Source: Vibrio sp. VB16 (lineage in GTDB: Bacteria > Pseudomonadota > Gammaproteobacteria > Enterobacterales > Vibrionaceae). From it: a stretch of DNA of 64,000 nucleotides. Where the stretch lies: contig NZ_CP087591.1 of the NCBI RefSeq assembly GCF_015594925.2, forward strand, positions 806,001-870,000, read 5' to 3'. This document shows positions 36,486 to 45,259 of the stretch, one piece after another. The stretch's first letter is position 1. The number at the start of each line of letters is the position of its first letter. The notes beneath the pieces were generated by a model. The model made no database searches. It saw only the letters and a list, made by a program, of their open reading frames with translations, and was not told the DNA's origin. Both the position numbers and the translations under genes were made by a program.

Positions 36486-38069
36486 TCAATCTTCAAGGCA
36501 GACTTGATTTCTACCGTTAGCTTTTGCCTTATATAGCGCTTTGTCTGCGCGATAGAATGTTCTTTGAGTGTTTTCGCTATCTCGATGTAGTGTAATACCG
36601 ATACTGACGGTTAACCCACGTTCGCCCAGTATGGCACTCCAGCCATAACCATAGATATGTTCTCGATAGTGCTCAGCGTGCATTACCGCTCTTTCTGTGG
36701 TGGCGTGCTCTAAGATAACGAGAAACTCTTCTCCACCAAAGCGCACACATGATGCCCCCTTAAATCTAAAGTGAGATTTAAGCTCAGAAGAGACACATAC
36801 AATGGCTTTATCACCAATCAGGTGGCTAAGTTCATCGTTGACTGATTTGAAGTGGTCTATATCAATAACCAAAAATGCAAACGGAGTGTCGTGGAGTAAC
36901 AGGTCTTTCAGTTTTACATCTAACCAACGACGGTTATGTAATCCAGTTAACGGATCGGTAAATACGTCTTGTTGAAGCTTGGCAACCGCATCTTTTTGGC
37001 TCTCAGTCGTCTCTTTTAGCTCTTTATTTTCTTGTTCAGACATAATGAGTTTTAGCTGTAGCTCGAAGCGAGACAATCGACGCAACTGATGGGAGCCAAG
37101 ATCCGTAATTGGGATGCTTTTGATCAAATCGGTCGATACTCTATAACCCAGTTTCTCAAAGGTTAATGCTTTTTGATATTGACCTTGATTGCGAAAAACA
37201 TGACTCATAGAGTCGTACAATTCTTGTAATAATAAAGGTGATGAGGTTTGCTGGATCTTCTTGGTCGTGCTTCTTAGAATGATGCTTGCATAATCGGTTT
37301 TACCCAACTCTGTTAAGTTGTGAGCTTGCTCAAGACGAAGCATATTCGCTAACCAATGAGATTTTGACCGATGAATCAAGTAATAGGACTTAGCCAGTGT
37401 GGCCAATGCTTGATGATGCTCTTTACGGCGACTTAGTAACTTTGCCTGATAAAGAATTATCTGACCGGCTAGCCCTTTATCGCTGACTAAAATACTGAGC
37501 TCTTCACACTCTTTTAGAAGCTCATTTGCGGACGTAATGCGATTTAGCGATATTAGGCATGCCACCATATTGAGTTTACAGCGTAGCCTTAAAGAACGGC
37601 TACTAATGGCATGATCAATGCTGTCTATTTTCTGATAATAGCGATAAGCCTTCGCGTGGTCACCATAAGCATCACAAAGACTGCCCATGCCTAAAACCGC
37701 GATGGCATATTCATCTATCGAGCTGTATTCCACCGCAAGAGAGGAAAGATCAACAAACTCTTTAAGGGCTTCATCATATAGCCCAGCATTGACAAGCCTT
37801 TCACTCAAGCTGGTTTTTATCGTGATGATCTCTTCAACATCGTTCGGTAGTGTTAAAAGATCTAATGCGTTTTTGAGTTCAGATATGCTTTGTCGATGTT
37901 GATTGAGTAAACTTCTGTATTCAGCGCTTATGAGGAAGCAGTGTGCTTTCTCATTTTGAGATGCCGCAACATGATTGCGGACGTGATCCCAGAAAATTAT
38001 GGCTTCTTCACCGGTAACAGAAGAAGGATCTAAACCAGCATCGGATACTTTACTGAGAAGTTTATCCAT
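36486..38069 (-). CDS. TPR-repeat diguanylate cyclase
   Basis: A 527-residue protein. About 340 residues of TPR-like helical repeats, a short coiled coil (about 340-370), then a GGDEF domain with TDPLTGLHNRRWL, VIDIDHFKSVND and an intact active site GGEEF (445-449). No signal peptide or membrane segment, so it is cytoplasmic. No RxxD inhibitory site is visible. Its first 8 bp overlap the end of the upstream TPR gene, whose C-terminus is a decayed GGDEF domain. The two are similar in plan and likely act together, perhaps as a heterodimer sensing a peptide or protein through the repeats. Confidence 0.92.
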   Translation of the reverse strand: MDKLLSKVSDAGLDPSSVTGEEAIIFWDHVRNHVAASQNEKAHCFLISAEYRSLLNQHRQSISELKNALDLLTLPNDVEEIITIKTSLSERLVNAGLYDEALKEFVDLSSLAVEYSSIDEYAIAVLGMGSLCDAYGDHAKAYRYYQKIDSIDHAISSRSLRLRCKLNMVACLISLNRITSANELLKECEELSILVSDKGLAGQIILYQAKLLSRRKEHHQALATLAKSYYLIHRSKSHWLANMLRLEQAHNLTELGKTDYASIILRSTTKKIQQTSSPLLLQELYDSMSHVFRNQGQYQKALTFEKLGYRVSTDLIKSIPITDLGSHQLRRLSRFELQLKLIMSEQENKELKETTESQKDAVAKLQQDVFTDPLTGLHNRRWLDVKLKDLLLHDTPFAFLVIDIDHFKSVNDELSHLIGDKAIVCVSSELKSHFRFKGASCVRFGGEEFLVILEHATTERAVMHAEHYREHIYGYGWSAILGERGLTVSIGITLHRDSENTQRTFYRADKALYKAKANGRNQVCLED

Positions 38070-39552
38070 TTTGACTATCCATTTGTTCTTGATCTTCGAG
38101 CTGCTCTAATGTAAATGGGAAAGAAAGTATGTCGTGTAGGACGGCGACGGGTATTTGACCCGTTAATCCTCGTCGATCCCAAGGGTAGTTATTTAGTGTT
38201 TGAAGGATGAACTGAAAAAGCGCTTCTGCTTGTTCTCCTTTTTCGGCTACTAACATACCAATCCTATCTTCACTCAAACGAGAGATAAGGTCATTTCGAT
38301 TGCAGAGACACTGCGCTATTTCAATACAGACTTCAAGGTACGCTGCGTTGTCATGTTGAATAAGAATGATGGCATGAGTCGATGCTTTTAGTTCGCTCTT
38401 AAACAGAACCATTTGCTCCCACCAATAGGTTTCTGAAACTAAATTGGAGTAGCCTTTTTCACCGTGATGGAATTCGACCTGACGCCTGATTCGGTTAATT
38501 AATTTACGAGCGCGATTATCCAGTTGCCTTTTAGATGCACGAGCTTTATCTAAGCCGAGTCTATTGGTTTTATCTTTTAGTAACTTAATCGAGTATCGTC
38601 GATATTTTTGAAAGGATTCCAGCGCATCTTGAAAGTCACCTTGTTTTTCTGCAACAGCAGATTGTTGGTAGCAAATCTGTGCGAGCAAATCACCATCTTG
38701 GAATTCTTTTGCCGCTTTTTCAGCTTTACTTAAGAGCTGCTTCGCATCGCTCAGGTTATTACGAATAAGTTCTAGCCGTGCTCGGTTAATGTAAGCTTGA
38801 GTTTGTAACCAAAATAGGTTGTGTTTCATCGCAAGGTCATACGCTTTGAGCGTTGCCTCTTCTGCGTTTTTAACCCTTTCTAATCCGAGCAGCGCTAACC
38901 CTCGGTATTCCCATATTTCCGCTTTCCAGGTGGCATTGCTATTGTGCTTTAGCACCTCTTCAGCAGTATCTAATACAGAAAGCATCGCGATATAGTTGTT
39001 GAGCAGATAATAGTCTCTTGCGAGTAAAATCCTTGCTTTGCCTTCTAACCAGTTTATGCGGGCATTGTTTGCCACATTGACCGCTAGTGAGTGGGTAGAC
39101 ATGGCCAATTTATGTTCATTGGTTACCCGCCATACGTTTCCGAGGCCGATAAGGCTCTCAATCTCAATGACAGTCTCACCAACTAGTGCGGCTTGTTCTA
39201 ACGCGTTTATCCAAAATTGCTGAGCAGAGTAATACTTGGCTTGGCCCCAGAACTGTAAGGCGTGCACATGTAAAATTTCAGGAAGGAATAGATCGGTATC
39301 GAGTCGGTTCAGCCTGGCGTGGGCATCCTTAATCGCTTTGAGACCCTGAGTATAATCCATCAGGAACCAATAACATCGAGAAATCAGGATCGCAGTCTTG
39401 ATACCCCCTTCAGGGTACAAAACTTGATCGGCTCTAACTAATGACTGTTTTGCTAGCTGCAATACAGTCTCAGGCTCGGCTTCAATTCGTGAGGCGAGCT
39501 GTTCGATTTCGTTTTCTAGAACGGCGTGGGCTTTATCCAAGGCTAAGTCCAT
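38062..39552 (-). CDS. TPR-repeat protein with degenerate GGDEF-like C-terminus
   Basis: A 496-residue protein. TPR-like repeats over about 1-330 (for example TQGLKAIKDAHARL, AEEATLKAYDLAMKHNLF, LSDAKQLLSKAEKAAKEF), a basic coiled linker (about 335-360), then a domain of GGDEF length in which the active-site loop reads SEDRI (427-431) after ISRL, and the LxNR and DxDxFK motifs are absent. It cannot make c-di-GMP. Most plausible is a regulatory or pseudo-cyclase partner of the active enzyme encoded immediately downstream, with which it overlaps by 8 bp. Confidence 0.82.
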   Translation of the reverse strand: MDLALDKAHAVLENEIEQLASRIEAEPETVLQLAKQSLVRADQVLYPEGGIKTAILISRCYWFLMDYTQGLKAIKDAHARLNRLDTDLFLPEILHVHALQFWGQAKYYSAQQFWINALEQAALVGETVIEIESLIGLGNVWRVTNEHKLAMSTHSLAVNVANNARINWLEGKARILLARDYYLLNNYIAMLSVLDTAEEVLKHNSNATWKAEIWEYRGLALLGLERVKNAEEATLKAYDLAMKHNLFWLQTQAYINRARLELIRNNLSDAKQLLSKAEKAAKEFQDGDLLAQICYQQSAVAEKQGDFQDALESFQKYRRYSIKLLKDKTNRLGLDKARASKRQLDNRARKLINRIRRQVEFHHGEKGYSNLVSETYWWEQMVLFKSELKASTHAIILIQHDNAAYLEVCIEIAQCLCNRNDLISRLSEDRIGMLVAEKGEQAEALFQFILQTLNNYPWDRRGLTGQIPVAVLHDILSFPFTLEQLEDQEQMDSQNG

Positions 39553-39699
39553 GATGTTAATTACATAAACAACGTACTCATTATATGAATACTTTGGCAG
39601 GAATCACTAATTAAAACACAATAATCGATTCGCATTTCTATAAAAGTTAGCGCCGACTCACAATCTAGCAAAGCGATTATATAGTAAATAGAGATCTCA

Positions 39700-41205
39700 T
39701 TAGGAAAGTAACTGCTTTAAAGTCAGTGGATGATCGGTTAATCCAAGTCTTTGAGCCGGTGTATTCCCATCCTTATCTTGGTAGCATAAATTATGCCATG
39801 CTCTAAATATGTCCAACATTGGCAAAATGCCACCGGGTCTCAGTTTTCTGCGTGGCTCGTTAATAAAACTACCAAATAAGGTTTGAAAACGATCTTGGTA
39901 AAACTTGGTGTTTCTTATGCTAGCCTTGTGAAACCAATGGTCGGGCGAAGGGTTGTCACCTGCTAAGTAACATATTCCTTTGCTTGCGTTTTCTTGAAAT
40001 GACATGGCCCAACGATCTTTCCACCAACCCATGTGAATAATATCAATTTTTTCAAGAGCTTTACTGTTATCCCAGTTTTCATCTTCTTCGACGTACATAA
40101 GGTCAACATTTTGACGCTGGATCTTTTTCAGACATAGAGTCACCGCTGCTGAACGTAACACAGGATCTTGAGGTAGGTATATGGAGATACGTTTGTCGTC
40201 ATTACACATCTCGAGGATATGCAAAAAATGCGCGTATGAGGTATAGGGTGCGCGAATTAGCGCCCCTTTTGATGGATAATCAAAACGCGTCATGTTACCC
40301 ATAGGGTCTTCGACATTTCCTCTAGCAAGAATCACCTGATATTTTTCATCAATACGTTCGCGCAGATCGTGGGACTTCACTTTAATGTCTATATTCGCTT
40401 CGGACAGGTAGCTTCGGGACACATAACGAGCCGCAGAGCCATATGGGTCATGGTCTACTGGGCCGGTAGGCTCTTCATTTGTTGAATAGTTGATATGCTG
40501 GGAAAGAATATACCCAGATTGAGCTTCGCCTGTTGCGAACCATAGTACGCCATTATTGCTTTTTGGTTGTAACGGCATAAAGTGCGAAGCGAGGTGGTAA
40601 TGTTCTTCGTGATTTACCCAGCGAGCATCAAACATCGCTAACTTTCGGCGACATCGACTTGCAATATGGTCGACATGATCATAAAAAGTTTTAGGGTTAA
40701 TCTGTAATTTACGGCACACTTCTCGGACTGAAAAGCTCATAAATAGAAGACCGAGCAGATTTTCTTGAAGTTGAAGCTTGTTGTTAGCGCCGGACCATTT
40801 GTCTACAAAAGTCGATTGGCACTCTTTGCAGCGATAACGTTGCCTATCACCGCTATATCCAAAAGCATGATAGAGGCTTTTATGGGTATGAACGGAAAGA
40901 CCAAAGTTATGACACTCTTTGCAGCGACAAGCAGGAAGTCCATCACTATGAACTTGGCGCAGACGCGTCAGTTCATTTAGGACTTCTTGATTATTAAGTA
41001 AGGGGGGGAAAGCACCACATTCTCGACAAACCATCGTTGGACGCTTAGGATTTACGTGCTGTAGAACGTATCGTTCTGCATCACTCAAACCAAAGTTATC
41101 ACACGCCAATGTTTTACAAAAGTTGAGTTGTAAACCATTTGCATCCTTGGGTAGTTTGCCGTTTGACACGATCGCCCCCTCAGGAAATACTGGAGCTGTC
41201 AGCAA
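39700..41205 (-). CDS. Transposase-like zinc-ribbon protein, stand-alone (possibly domesticated)
   Basis: A 501-residue protein. The N-terminal 130 residues hold several zinc-binding Cys groups: C30/C35, C60/C63 (CREC), C93/C95/C98 and C126/C129 (YRCKECQSTFVD). They are followed by an HTH (FSVREVCRKLQINPKTFYDHVDHI), an arrangement typical of IS1-type or ISNCY-type transposases. The central and C-terminal region could be a DDE-like fold, but I cannot assign the three acids with confidence. No terminal inverted repeats flank the gene. It is read toward tail of the TPR pair after a 147-bp gap. Function unknown. Confidence 0.65.
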   Translation of the reverse strand: MLTAPVFPEGAIVSNGKLPKDANGLQLNFCKTLACDNFGLSDAERYVLQHVNPKRPTMVCRECGAFPPLLNNQEVLNELTRLRQVHSDGLPACRCKECHNFGLSVHTHKSLYHAFGYSGDRQRYRCKECQSTFVDKWSGANNKLQLQENLLGLLFMSFSVREVCRKLQINPKTFYDHVDHIASRCRRKLAMFDARWVNHEEHYHLASHFMPLQPKSNNGVLWFATGEAQSGYILSQHINYSTNEEPTGPVDHDPYGSAARYVSRSYLSEANIDIKVKSHDLRERIDEKYQVILARGNVEDPMGNMTRFDYPSKGALIRAPYTSYAHFLHILEMCNDDKRISIYLPQDPVLRSAAVTLCLKKIQRQNVDLMYVEEDENWDNSKALEKIDIIHMGWWKDRWAMSFQENASKGICYLAGDNPSPDHWFHKASIRNTKFYQDRFQTLFGSFINEPRRKLRPGGILPMLDIFRAWHNLCYQDKDGNTPAQRLGLTDHPLTLKQLLS

Positions 41206-41223
41206 ACACTGACAGCGATTAAA

Positions 41224-41934
41224 TTAGATGTTGATTGCTGTTTCTAACGCAACCATCATCATATCGTTAAATGATTTTTGACGATCTTCAGAGCTTAGCT
41301 TTTCGCCACGAATAATGTGGTCTGATACGGTAAGAATTGTTAGCGCTTTTGCGTTAAGATCGGCTGCGACACCGTAGATACCTGCCGCTTCCATATCCAC
41401 ACCGAGGATACCCAATTTTTCCATTTTTCCGAAAATATCCGCTTCAGGTGTGTAGAAAAGATCGGCAGAGAAGACGTTACCTACTTTTACTGGAACGTCT
41501 TGAATACGGGCTTGTTTTACCGCTTCTTCAAGCAGACCGAAATCGGCGATAGCCGCAAAGTCATGGTCGTTAAATCGGATACGGTTTACTTTAGAGTCAG
41601 TCGATGCACCCATACCAATAACAACGTCCATTAATTTAACGTCATCACGAACCGCGCCACAGCTACCAACGCGGATAACATTCTTCACACCGAATTCTGC
41701 AATCAATTCGTGTACGTAAATGCAACACGACGGGATACCCATACCGTGGCCCATTACAGACACTTTCTTACCTTTGTATGTACCGGTATAACCGAACATA
41801 TTACGGACATCACATACTTGCTTCACATCATCTAAAAATGTTTCTGCAATATACTTAGCACGTAGTGGGTCACCAGGCATCAAAACTGTCTCTGCAAAGT
41901 CACCTAGTTGAGCGTTAATATGTGGGGTTGCCAT
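41224..41934 (-). CDS. deoD: Purine-nucleoside phosphorylase, DeoD type
   Basis: Hexameric enzyme that splits purine (deoxy)nucleosides with phosphate. The 236-residue protein starts MATPHINAQLGDFAETVLMPGDPLRAKYIA and carries the phosphate-site and active-site blocks MGHGMGIPSCCIYVHELI, RVGSCGAVRDDVKLMDVVI, VDMEAAGIYGVAADL and TVSDHIIRGE with the catalytic Asp. Vibrios usually have a second DeoD on Chr1 in the deo operon; this is the Chr2 copy. A CRP-like site lies about 115 bp upstream. Confidence 0.96.
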   Translation of the reverse strand: MATPHINAQLGDFAETVLMPGDPLRAKYIAETFLDDVKQVCDVRNMFGYTGTYKGKKVSVMGHGMGIPSCCIYVHELIAEFGVKNVIRVGSCGAVRDDVKLMDVVIGMGASTDSKVNRIRFNDHDFAAIADFGLLEEAVKQARIQDVPVKVGNVFSADLFYTPEADIFGKMEKLGILGVDMEAAGIYGVAADLNAKALTILTVSDHIIRGEKLSSEDRQKSFNDMMMVALETAINI

Positions 41935-42049
41935 GTCGATTTCTCCGATTAAAATGGGGATAAAATTAGTAACTTATTTATCAATTACTAATTATGTTGA
42001 AATTATTTGTTAGCTTAATTGAATATTAGCGGCAATAAGACCATCTACA

Positions 42050-42065
42050 TGAGATCTAGATCACA
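42050..42065. promoter_or_regulatory. Probable CRP-cAMP binding site upstream of deoD
   Basis: TGAGA-TCTAGA-TCACA: the two half sites match TGTGA-N6-TCACA at 9 of 10 positions. It sits about 115 bp upstream of the deoD start, and a further TGTGA half site follows at 42071. Nucleoside catabolic genes are classic CRP targets. Confidence 0.6.
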
Positions 42066-42223
42066 TTATTTGTGAGACTTTAACATATTGGACTATTTGA
42101 TAACTGAATCTGTTGAATGGGAGAGAGCAATCGATTTGCTTTTGTTTTTTAGACGAACTAAAGCAGTGTGACGGCCTAAAAACGGAAGGTAGCACACTGC
42201 CTAATTTTTGTTGTCTTCACTAA

Positions 42224-42649
42224 TTAGTTGTCTCTGATATCAATTAATTCTTCAAGTAATTCAGTAAGCTGGTTGTATTTTTCGTCACCAAGTTTTTCTT
42301 TTAATAACACATATTGCTTGTCGACATCGATACGAACTCTTTTCACTAATTCTTCTGCTTTGTTGGTGAGACGAATATTTACACGTCGTTGATCAACTTC
42401 CGATTTTATTTTGCAAACATAGTCCTGTTTTTCTAATCGATTGATCACGCCTGTTAGACTGGGGCTCAATATACAAGAGTCACTCGCGAGTGTCGTAAAA
42501 TCTATTTCGCCGTAAGCAAAAATAATTCTCATCACACGCCATTGTTGGACTGTTAAGTCGTTTGCTGACAGTACAGGACGAAAGTAATCGAGGGTTACGT
42601 CCCTCGCTTTTATCAACTGCAGTGGCAAAGAGTCTTTAAATTTTGTCAT
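42224..42649 (-). CDS. hpaR: HpaR-like MarR-family repressor of 4-hydroxyphenylacetate catabolism
   Basis: A 141-residue winged-helix dimeric repressor (DLTVQQWRVMRIIFAYGEID, CILSPSLTGVINRLEKQDYV, KSEVDQRRVNIRLTNKAEEL). The beginning FKDSLPLQLIKARDVTLDYFRP is typical of HpaR. In E. coli HpaR represses the meta-cleavage operon and is relieved by pathway substrates. It lies 32 bp after hpaA in the same transcript. Candidate operators with a TTAACATGTTAA core are found before the hydroxylase, TRAP and hpaH transcripts. Confidence 0.9.
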   Translation of the reverse strand: MTKFKDSLPLQLIKARDVTLDYFRPVLSANDLTVQQWRVMRIIFAYGEIDFTTLASDSCILSPSLTGVINRLEKQDYVCKIKSEVDQRRVNIRLTNKAEELVKRVRIDVDKQYVLLKEKLGDEKYNQLTELLEELIDIRDN

Positions 42650-42681
42650 GTTTTACCTTTCTAGTCTTTTAGATCGTAATT

Positions 42682-43578
42682 CTAAGTAGACGTTGTTTTT
42701 AATTCAGAATTTTGAAGATGATTGCGATACTCTGTTGCAGTCATCTGTGCGTATTTTCTAAAAAAACGTGCAAAATAGGCTGGATCTCTAAACCCAAGAT
42801 CGTAACCTATTTCAGACACACTTTTTGGTGTGAACTGTAAATGGCGTCTTGCTTCTTGCATCAACCTATCAATAATGATCTTTTTAGAGGAAAGCCCACT
42901 GACTCGGCGGCAAATATCATTAAGCCTAGAAACAGAGATACCTATATTGTCTGCGTACTGGCTTAAGGCCCAATGTTGGTGGTATTGATTCTCTACAAGG
43001 TGGTTAAAGTTATGAAAAATGGTGACATCCACACTGCGGTTTCTGGTCTCGCTCTTATAACTATTAGAAAGTCGCATTACCTCGATAAGTACAAGTTGCA
43101 AAATAGATTGAGTTGCACGCTCTTTCATTATCGCGCCAGAATCCATTTCCCTTTTCAGGTGAGTTAAAAAATCTAAAATAGGATTATCTGTTTCAAGCCT
43201 AGTACAAAATGGTTTCATTTGATCCACCATAATATTGTTTATCCCGCTCTCCATGTCTAAGAGTCGCCAAACCAGTTGCTGCTGAATAGTGAGGACATAC
43301 CCTGTAGAAGTGGCTTCAGTCACAAAAGAGTGGGGGACTGCTGGAGGGGTAAAAAACAACGTAATACCCTTGAAAGAATAGTGTTTGTCATCCAAATGAA
43401 CGTGCGTTTTTCCTTCCATTACGATATGCAGTTGATAAAATCGGTCGTGATAATGGACAGGCATATTCCGACCAAAGAAGCTCGCCAAGTTGTCCAAGTA
43501 TTCAAAATGTAATTCCGCATCTGCGTACTTTTGATCGTAAACCTGCCCAATAATAATGTTAGGGATTTCTCCAGCCAC
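42682..43578 (-). CDS. hpaA: HpaA-like AraC-family activator of the HPA hydroxylase
   Basis: A 298-residue regulator with an N-terminal cupin (MPVHYHDRFYQLHIVMEGKT, KGITLFFTPPAVPHSF) that should bind 4-hydroxyphenylacetate, and a C-terminal AraC double HTH (WALSQYADNIGISVSRLNDI and SVSEIGYDLGFRDPAYFARFF). In E. coli HpaA activates hpaBC in the presence of the substrate. Here it is divergent from the hydroxylase gene across a 238-bp gap, the position expected for control of that promoter. Confidence 0.9.
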   Translation of the reverse strand: MAGEIPNIIIGQVYDQKYADAELHFEYLDNLASFFGRNMPVHYHDRFYQLHIVMEGKTHVHLDDKHYSFKGITLFFTPPAVPHSFVTEATSTGYVLTIQQQLVWRLLDMESGINNIMVDQMKPFCTRLETDNPILDFLTHLKREMDSGAIMKERATQSILQLVLIEVMRLSNSYKSETRNRSVDVTIFHNFNHLVENQYHQHWALSQYADNIGISVSRLNDICRRVSGLSSKKIIIDRLMQEARRHLQFTPKSVSEIGYDLGFRDPAYFARFFRKYAQMTATEYRNHLQNSELKTTST

Positions 43579-43648
43579 CTTGTAACTCCAATTTACGTTT
43601 AGTAATAACTCGTGTTTCCGTGTCAGATCACATTTTTGTATAAAACAG

Positions 43649-43730
43649 TTAATATGTTAATTACTTTCTGCGAAAAGTGCAATTGTTGTCGTGCTTAGTC
43701 CATTTTATAACTATTTATTTAACATGATAA
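43649..43730. promoter_or_regulatory. Candidate HpaR operators upstream of the hydroxylase gene
   Basis: TTAATATGTTAA (43649-43660) and TTAACATGATAA (43719-43730), relatives of the perfect palindrome TTAACATGTTAA found upstream of hpaH. They lie in the divergent hpaA/hydroxylase promoter region. Confidence 0.55.
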
Positions 43731-43816
43731 TAACAAATGTTCAGAAGCCAAAATTATTTATTTCGACCCACTAGGTGAATTTGTTGGGTAAGTTGCAAGA
43801 TTAAAAGGAAGTAACC

Positions 43817-44986
43817 ATGAAACGTGAAAACTCATTATTAGAGCAAATCAAAGAAATCCTACCTACGATTGCAGCCAATGCTGCTCAAGCTGAAATGGAT
43901 CGAACACCACCCGAAGAGAATATTCGTCTATTAAAAGAAATTAAGTTTTTCCGAGCATTTCAACCTAAGAAATATGGTGGCCTTGAAATATCGTTACCTG
44001 AGTTTACCGATTGTGTCGCGGCAATTGCTGGCGCATGTGGTGGTACAGCATGGGGTGGTAGCTTACTTGCCACGCATAGCCATCAAATGGCCATGTTTTC
44101 AGAGAAAGCACAACAAGAATTTTGGGGAGAGAATCCGGATGCAACAGCAAGTAGCAGTATCGCGCCGTTTGGTAAAACAGAAAACACAGAAGGCGGCGTC
44201 ATCTTTAACGGAGACATGCGCTGGAGCAGCGGGTGTGACCATGCTGACTGGGCTATCCTCGGATTCCACCGACTTGATGCGGATGGTAACAAAGTCTACT
44301 GCTTTGGTGTGGTACCAAGACATGAATACACAATTACTGATGACTGGCATGCCGCTGGTATGAAATCAAGCGGTACAAAAACATTAGTACTGAGAGATGT
44401 TTTCATTCCTGATCACCGCATCGAGACAGCGAAAGGCATGATGGAAGGCGAATCAGCGGGCTTTGGTCTGTACCCAGATAGTGATATTTTCTACACCCCT
44501 TATCGTCCATATTTTGCTTGCGGATTTGCAGCGATAAGCTTAGGCATTGCCGAGCGTATGTTGGTTGCTTACAAAGAGAAGACCAAGAATCGTGTCCGCG
44601 CTTATACAGGGGCGAATGCAGGGACTGCTACACCAGCTCTTATGCGTATTGCTGAATCGACTCATCAAATATTTGCGGCTCGCGCCATGTTAGAAAAAAC
44701 GTGGCAAGATCATAAAGAGCACGGTGAGCGTAAAGAATATCCAACTCGTGAGACATTGACCTATTGGCGCACAAACCAAGCGTATGCAGTGAAGATGTGT
44801 ATTCAAGCCGTGGATCGTTTGTTTGAAGCGATGGGTGGTATGAGTTGGTTCCTAGACAATGAAGCTCAACGTCTCTTCCGTGATTCGCATATGACAGGTG
44901 CACATGCTTACACGGATTATGATATTTGTGCACAAATTCTAGGGCGAGAGTTGATGGGATTAGAACCTGATCCAACGATGGTATAA
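43817..44986 (+). CDS. 4-hydroxyphenylacetate 3-hydroxylase, oxygenase component (C2-type, acyl-CoA dehydrogenase fold)
   Basis: A 389-residue flavin-dependent monooxygenase of the group D, acyl-CoA-dehydrogenase-like kind, as in the C2 component of Acinetobacter baumannii HPA hydroxylase. It uses reduced FMN supplied by a separate reductase. Visible are the N-terminal helical part (IKFFRAFQPKKYGGLEISLPEF), GACGGTAWGGSLLATHSHQM, the beta-domain (GDMRWSSGCDHADWAI) and the C-terminal helices (MGGMSWFLDNEAQRLFRD). It should convert HPA to homoprotocatechuate, with HpaC at 56553 as partner. It is unrelated to the E. coli HpaB fold subgroup by length (HpaB about 520). AAGGAAG precedes the ATG. Confidence 0.87.
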   Translation: MKRENSLLEQIKEILPTIAANAAQAEMDRTPPEENIRLLKEIKFFRAFQPKKYGGLEISLPEFTDCVAAIAGACGGTAWGGSLLATHSHQMAMFSEKAQQEFWGENPDATASSSIAPFGKTENTEGGVIFNGDMRWSSGCDHADWAILGFHRLDADGNKVYCFGVVPRHEYTITDDWHAAGMKSSGTKTLVLRDVFIPDHRIETAKGMMEGESAGFGLYPDSDIFYTPYRPYFACGFAAISLGIAERMLVAYKEKTKNRVRAYTGANAGTATPALMRIAESTHQIFAARAMLEKTWQDHKEHGERKEYPTRETLTYWRTNQAYAVKMCIQAVDRLFEAMGGMSWFLDNEAQRLFRDSHMTGAHAYTDYDICAQILGRELMGLEPDPTMV

Positions 44987-45019
44987 TCAAATCAGAGATT
45001 TTTATTCGCTCTAATAAAC

Positions 45020-45051
45020 AAAGCTCTACCGTTAATAAGTGGAGCTTTTTT
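45020..45051 (+). terminator. Rho-independent terminator after the hydroxylase gene
   Basis: AAAGCTC / GAGCTTT with a T6 tail, loop of about 15 nt. It separates the hydroxylase gene from the TRAP operon. Confidence 0.75.
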
Positions 45052-45136
45052 AATGTCTTAGATTACCTATTACCACTTGGATATAGACTAAAGTATACCC
45101 ATTAAAAGTAAAATAAATGTTACAAACATGATCTTG

Positions 45137-45182
45137 TTAACATATTAACTATATGTCTTTTGGTAGATTATTAACATGTTAT
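45137..45182. promoter_or_regulatory. Candidate HpaR operators upstream of the TRAP operon
   Basis: TTAACATATTAA (45137-45148) and TTAACATGTTAT (45171-45182). The former is the exact reverse complement of the box at 43649. They lie 78-123 bp upstream of dctP. Confidence 0.6.
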
Positions 45183-45259
45183 CGAATTGTATCTGAAAAG
45201 TGATATTTAGATAACGAATATAAATAAAATAACGACGATAAGTAAAACAAGGAAGTGTC

